DNA of 64,000 bases from Castor canadensis (taxonomy: Eukaryota > Chordata > Mammalia > Rodentia > Castoridae): contig NC_133398.1 of the NCBI RefSeq assembly GCF_047511655.1, forward strand, positions 39,313,638 through 39,377,637, in the 5' to 3' direction. The stretch's first letter is position 1; each line of letters starts with the position of its first letter. Under the pieces are notes generated by a model. That model searched no databases. It saw only the letters and a list, made by a program, of their open reading frames with translations, and was not told the origin of the DNA. Position numbers and translations under genes: made by a program. Of this stretch, positions 59,385-64,000 are shown one piece after another.

Positions 59385-60450
59385 TTTTTTTTTTTTTTTT
59401 TTTTTTAGTGGGAACTTAGCTTCACAGTTGCAAAGCAGGCACTCTACAGCTTGAGTCACACCCCAGTCCATTTTGCTTTGCTTATTTTGGAAATGGGGTT
59501 TTGCGAACTGTTCCCAGGTTAGTCTCCAACCTCAATCCTCCCAATCTCAGCCTTGCAAAGTAGCTAGGATTACAGGCGTGAGTTACCAGTGCCCAGCTCA
59601 GGGAACATATTTGAGCACAGATTTCTAGGTGCTTTTCATGGCACCTAGTATGGGTCTTTGTTAAAGTAGAATACAGATTTGCATAAAAGGAGCAGCAAAC
59701 TCAGGCACGTGGAGGCCAGAGGCACCATCAGAAGGCCACAAATAAATGGGAATCAAACTTGAGAACTCTGCCTAGAGCAGGTAGGATGATGAGGGTGAAC
59801 AAGAAAACCTGAGAGATAATAAAAATTGACATTTAGCCAGGTGCCAGTGCTCACGCCTATAATCCTAGCTACTCAGAAGGCAGAAATCAGGAGGATCACA
59901 GTTCAAAGCCAGCGTGGGGAAATAGTTTGAAAGATCCCATCTTGAAAATACTCAACACAAAAAAATGGCGTGTGAAGTGGCTCAAGTGGTAGAGTACCTG
60001 TCTAGCAAGTGTGAATCTCTGAGTTCAGATCCCAGTACCACCAAAAAAAAGGATGGCAATTAAGCTGGCCATGATTACATGCCTGTAATCACAACACTCA
60101 GGAGGTAGAGAGGAGAACTCTGAGTTCAAAGTTGACATTTATTGTCTAGTAGGTGTGGGACACTATTAAATGTTACTTTCCATATCTTATGTGTGGAAAT
60201 TTGGTCATATGGATCATACCAATCCTATAAAGGAGGTTCTTTTAAGTCACCTTCCTTTATTTTTTGTGGTACTGGTGTTTGAACTCAAGGCCTACACCTT
60301 GACAAGGCCACTCCATCAGCCCTTTTTTTGATGGGTTTTTTCAAGATGGGGTCTCACATACTGTTTGGGCTAAATTTGAGCCACGATCCTCCTGATCTCA
60401 GCCTCCTGACTAGCTAGGATTATAGGTGTGAGCCACCAGCACTTATTTTG
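59385..60450. repeat. SINE cluster downstream of NOL6
   Basis: Antisense composite at 59385-59600 (long T run first), forward composite at 59835-60045, partial B1-like (+) at 60065-60135, antisense composite at 60265-60445. Confidence 0.8.
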
Positions 60451-63020
60451 GGTAAAAGATTTGTAACCCAATCCCTTACATAGCTCCATGGCCCATGGTC
60501 TGCAGTCCTCCTTGGCTCATCCTCTGTCTCTTTCCCTTGATTCCTTGGCCCATTTCTGTGGGCTCTGGGGGTGGCTGGTTTCAAACCATCCTGCTTCATC
60601 CACAGGGCAGCTACAGGTCCTTGTACAAACCCAGCTCTGAACTATCCTGGTATGGGAAAAGATGGAATTCACCTCCCCCTCCTCCCCACACACACAGGCA
60701 GGACTACAGTAGGTGAGTCTATGAGACACAGACACTAGTTCCAATCAGGAGAATGGACTATGGTCCTAGACAAATCACTTCCTCTTGCTGGGCTCAGTCT
60801 CCCACCTATAGAATGGGCACAATAATGGCTTTGTCAAGTTCCTAGTGTCCAGTTTGGCAAGAGAAGAGGGCTGAGATCTCATAAACCCATGGAAACCAAC
60901 CATCCCTTCCTGTACTCTGTTCTTGCCCAAACTTTAAGTTCCTTACATGGCAGCTCCAACTTGCCTTCCTGATTTCCTCTGGGAAGTAAATGCGGAAGGA
61001 GGCTGGAATCCTGAGATGACTCTGCCTTGACTCCTTACTACAATCCAAGATGATGCTTGTCTAGCCATTCAAGTCCCAGGCTACTGGGGCTCTAGAGTAG
61101 AGAGGTGCTCAGGCTTTGACTGAAGGCCTGGGCAGGGGGCAGGAGGGTAGGGGAGGAGGTGAGATGCCTTGGAGGAAGCCTCATGTGTCAGTGTGCTCAG
61201 GCTGATGTTGGGTGTGCATCCCCATGGATGAGTCTCTGGAGCTCTGCATTTAACTGTAGTGGACATAGATGGGGTGGGAGTCTGACATATGGCATGATTT
61301 GTCTGTTCTGTGTGTGCCTGGCTTGCACACATCAGTATGTGCTAGTCTTTATGCAGGTTTTTGCCTCAAGTTCTGTTTTTGGAGAACAGATCAGGAGAAG
61401 AAGCTTTCAAATAGGAGATAGGAATCCTGGATTCCTTCCTAGGGCTTTAAATAAAACTTTTCCTTTTTTGTGGTTCCAGTTTCCCAAGTTCTGACCTAAT
61501 CCTCTCTAGTTCAATTTAATGAACTCCCAAAGGGTCCTTTATGGCTATGGAATTGATGACCTCCTCTCAGCCTTACAGCTGAAGACCCTATTTTCTTCTA
61601 CCCAGCTCCTTACTTTGGAGGAAAAAGAGCAAGACCTCAAAGCCTAGGGTTCCATGCAGCAGACTACATTCGGTGAAGTTCCGAGCCCTGCTCAGTCCCT
61701 AACCTATTAAGTCAGATTTGAGCTAATCAGACTCACCGTGACACCCCCCCCCACCTTCGACATCCGGTACTTGCTTTGTGAGTCACAAATTAATTCAGGT
61801 GAGTGATAAGGAAGAGGGGAAGCCTGGGGCACATGAGTCACCCCTACTCTACACAGGAAAGGCCAATCTGCCCATCCCCCTGCTGCAGAAGGGGAGGAGG
61901 CCCCTCAGCATGCCCTGAGAACTAAGTAGAACCTAAACAAGGGGTTGTTTCAAACCCAGAGGGAGGCTTCTCTCACACCTCAACTGGGAAGTGGATGGGG
62001 AGGATAGTTTTTCTGATTTATATAAGGCTGAGTGGTGTAGAAACTTGTCCAGGGAAGCACACGGAGCTGGGGGTGAAACTGCAGTGGTGTCCTGGCTCCA
62101 GATATGCCACCTGATGCTGAACCTGGCCTTTGTGGGGCCCAGTGGTGAGGTGAGAAGGAATAAAGGAGAAAGAGAGAGGAAGAGGCCTGAGCTACACATC
62201 TCTCTAGTACAGCAGGGAAGGAGGGAAAATCCTGGCTCACTGCTCTGTTCTGGCCTTCTCCCTCTGCCCAAGCCCCTTGAATGCAGCTATTAGCAAAACC
62301 CAAAGAAGCAGAGTTAAGGAAAGGGCAGGGTGGAAGTATGAGTAATGGTTCACCTCAGCTCAGACTCAAACTTCTGCCCCCTGCCTGGCAGCTGGCCTGG
62401 GACTCTATTCTTCAAGACAGGAAACCTGCACAGGACAGGGTTGGGGTTCTGAAAGACTGAAGAGACCAAGATCACACTTTAGCTGAATAAGCATTTCGAT
62501 CCAGCCCCTGTTCCACTTGTCAACCAGCAGTTTGGATGAAAAAAGTTATGGCATCCTGGCCTTTCCCTAATCTCCCTCCACAACACCCTCCCAATACACA
62601 AACATACACATATACACATCATCTCCAAACCTATTGGGTTTCCCTGGATCCCAGTGACCCAAGAACTAGAGACAATCAAGAAGTCATTCCTGAACTTTGC
62701 AGAATCTCTGCTGCACCCTGTCCTCTCCTCTGGATACTTCCCTGTGACTCCTTTCCCTTTGAGGGAGTGGCTGCCCTATAATTATCAGTCAGGCTGGGCT
62801 AGGATGAGGGGAGAGTAACTGAGGCTCACACATACTTGTCACCTTTCTGGCATGCCAGATGCAGAGCCTCTGTCAAATACCTGTCCTACAGGCCCTTCAG
62901 AGATCAACTGTCCAGAGGCCCCTAACCTTCAGTTCCTGTCTACCCACTTCTGCCCACCTTCAACTTCTTCATCTTCTTGTCCATCCTTCCTCATTCTGCC
63001 TCCTATTGACTGTTTCTGTT
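60450..63020. other. Mostly unique intergenic DNA downstream of NOL6
   Basis: Apart from a reversed MIR remnant at about 60760-60840, I see no repeat or exon. In human and mouse AQP3 lies next on this side of NOL6 (established synteny); no aquaporin exon is visible here, so it would lie beyond 64000. Two TGAGTCA sites occur at 61779-61785 and 61834-61840. Confidence 0.5.
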
Positions 63021-63024
63021 TTGT

Positions 63025-63115
63025 TTTTTTACCATACTGAGATTCGAATCCAGGGCCTCACACTTGCTAGGCAGGCATTCTACCACTTGAGTCATTCTGC
63101 CAGCCCAATCATTCT
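63025..63115 (-). repeat. ID SINE, antisense
   Basis: ACTGAGATTCGAATCCAGGG followed by GGCAGGCATTCTACCACTTG, a reversed tRNA-like body. Confidence 0.85.
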
Positions 63116-63359
63116 GCCTCCTAAATCCCAAATTTATACCTTCCTCCTTCCCTCCAGCCACTGCCCTACATCTGAACTCTTTTTAATTTTTTTTTTCTTT
63201 ATGGCTTCCTGGCCTCACTGTCTTCCCTTCTTCTCATCCTCCACTCAGCAGCTGGCAGGATCCTTCCATATAGCAAATGGAGTCACTCCCCTGCTTAAAA
63301 CCTTCAGAGCTCCCATTAGGTACTGTTCCTAGTGGGGGACATTTGCCAACTGTAATCTT

Positions 63360-63431
63360 TTTTTTTTAATTTCCTTTATTCATATGTGCATACAATGATT
63401 GGGTCATTACTCCTCCCTTCCCCCTGCCCCC
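63360..63431 (-). mobile_element. 72-bp L1 3'-end insertion
   Basis: T run, then TTTATTCATATGTGCATACA and GATTGGGTCATTACTCC, then a C-rich end: the last bases of an L1, reversed. TGCCAACTGTAATCTT at 63344-63359 and 63432-63447 is a perfect 16-bp target-site duplication. Confidence 0.95.
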
Positions 63432-63484
63432 TGCCAACTGTAATCTTATTCAGAACCCCAATGTAAAAGAGTTAAAATGCTGTG

Positions 63485-63680
63485 GCTAGCTGGGCACCAG
63501 TGGCTCGTGCCTGTAACCCTAGCTACTCAGGAAGCAGAGATCAGTAGGAATGAAGCTCGAAGCCCATGAAAACAGTCTGCAAGACCCTACTCAAAAAGAC
63601 CCATCGCAAAAATAGGGCTGGTGGAGTGGCTCAAGGTGTAGGCCCTGAGTCCAAACCCCAGTACTGCAAAAAAAAAAAAA
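63485..63680 (+). repeat. Composite SINE
   Basis: Complete 7SL-like head (GGGCACCAGTGGCTCGTGCC) and ID-like body (GGTGGAGTGGCTCAAGGTGT), ending in an A tail at 63668-63681. Confidence 0.9.
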
Positions 63681-64000
63681 ATCCCAAAAAACAAAAACAT
63701 GCTGAAGCAGTTCTCTTCCTCTGGCTGCAGCAGTCTCAGTGAGATCTTTTTCAGATCCCTGGGGCTCTGAATATCTCCTGCTTCCTGGATAAGAGCGAGG
63801 CCCTTAGTATGAGACCCACATCTCCTTCCCTAACCTCTCCACTGCTTGCTCTTTTCATGCCCAAGCAGGCATTCATCCTTCTAGAGCCTGGCCCAACAGT
63901 CTCCCACCTGGAAAACCCTCCACAAAATCCTCAGCCAAGTGTTTTCTATTCTAGGAAGCCTGTCGATTACCCTAGCCCAAAAGATACTCCACATTCCTTT

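Noticed and set aside
61991..62293. 100-codon plus-strand frame after a TATATAAG-like sequence
   Set aside because: No recognised domain, no clear downstream splice or poly(A) structure, and overlapping frames on the minus strand of similar length. Probably chance.
62859..63332. 157-codon plus-strand frame
   Set aside because: It crosses an antisense ID SINE and pyrimidine-rich DNA; no similarity recognised.

Overview
The window is a stretch of mammalian nuclear DNA, almost certainly rodent. It carries split genes, a CpG-island promoter, MIR and L2 fossils shared by all mammals, old and young L1 pieces, and well over one hundred short SINEs. The commonest SINE is a composite: a 7SL-like head (B1/Alu-like, 'caccagtggctcatgcctg') joined to an ID-like tRNA body ('gtggctcaagtggtagagc', '...gagttcaaaccccagtacc') with an A-rich tail. 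From memory of such elements I favour the beaver lineage (Castorimorpha); that is inference, and only 'rodent' is safe.

Layout. Positions 1-37713 are the 5' part of intron 1 of UBE2R2, which runs on the minus strand. Only its first coding exon (37714-37890, residues 1-59) lies here, inside a CpG island of about 37500-38850. The intron is packed with SINEs and L1 pieces. It also holds a U4 snRNA retropseudogene, a 39-bp insert made of the 5' half of tRNA-Lys(CUU), a 2.2-kb hAT (Charlie-type) transposon fossil and a strong CTCF-like site. Positions 38860-45600 are the interval between two divergent genes (SINEs, MIR, L2, a second CTCF-like site). Positions 45824-58278 (+) hold the complete NOL6 coding sequence, which I assembled as 26 exons of 3441 nt in total (1146 residues plus stop) with every splice phase closing. 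Positions 58279 to about 58930 are its 3' UTR. The rest, to 64000, is intergenic DNA with SINEs, a tiny L1 insertion and a pair of AP-1-like sites.

Function. UBE2R2 is a Cdc34-type ubiquitin-conjugating enzyme that works with cullin-RING ligases. NOL6 (Nrap, the homologue of yeast Utp22) is a structural subunit of the small-subunit processome in the nucleolus. They share a neighbourhood but no known pathway. Their start codons lie about 7.9 kb apart, head to head, each with its own promoter, so this is not one bidirectional promoter.

I found no new protein-coding system. The most unusual material is in the retrotransposition record: a tailless tRNA-half insertion with a perfect 14-bp target-site duplication; three separate 65-80-bp L1 3'-end insertions that all begin in the same G-rich tract; an L1 copy in NOL6 intron 12 that ends before that tract and splits a local tandem duplication; and a SINE with a GC-rich, non-A tail.
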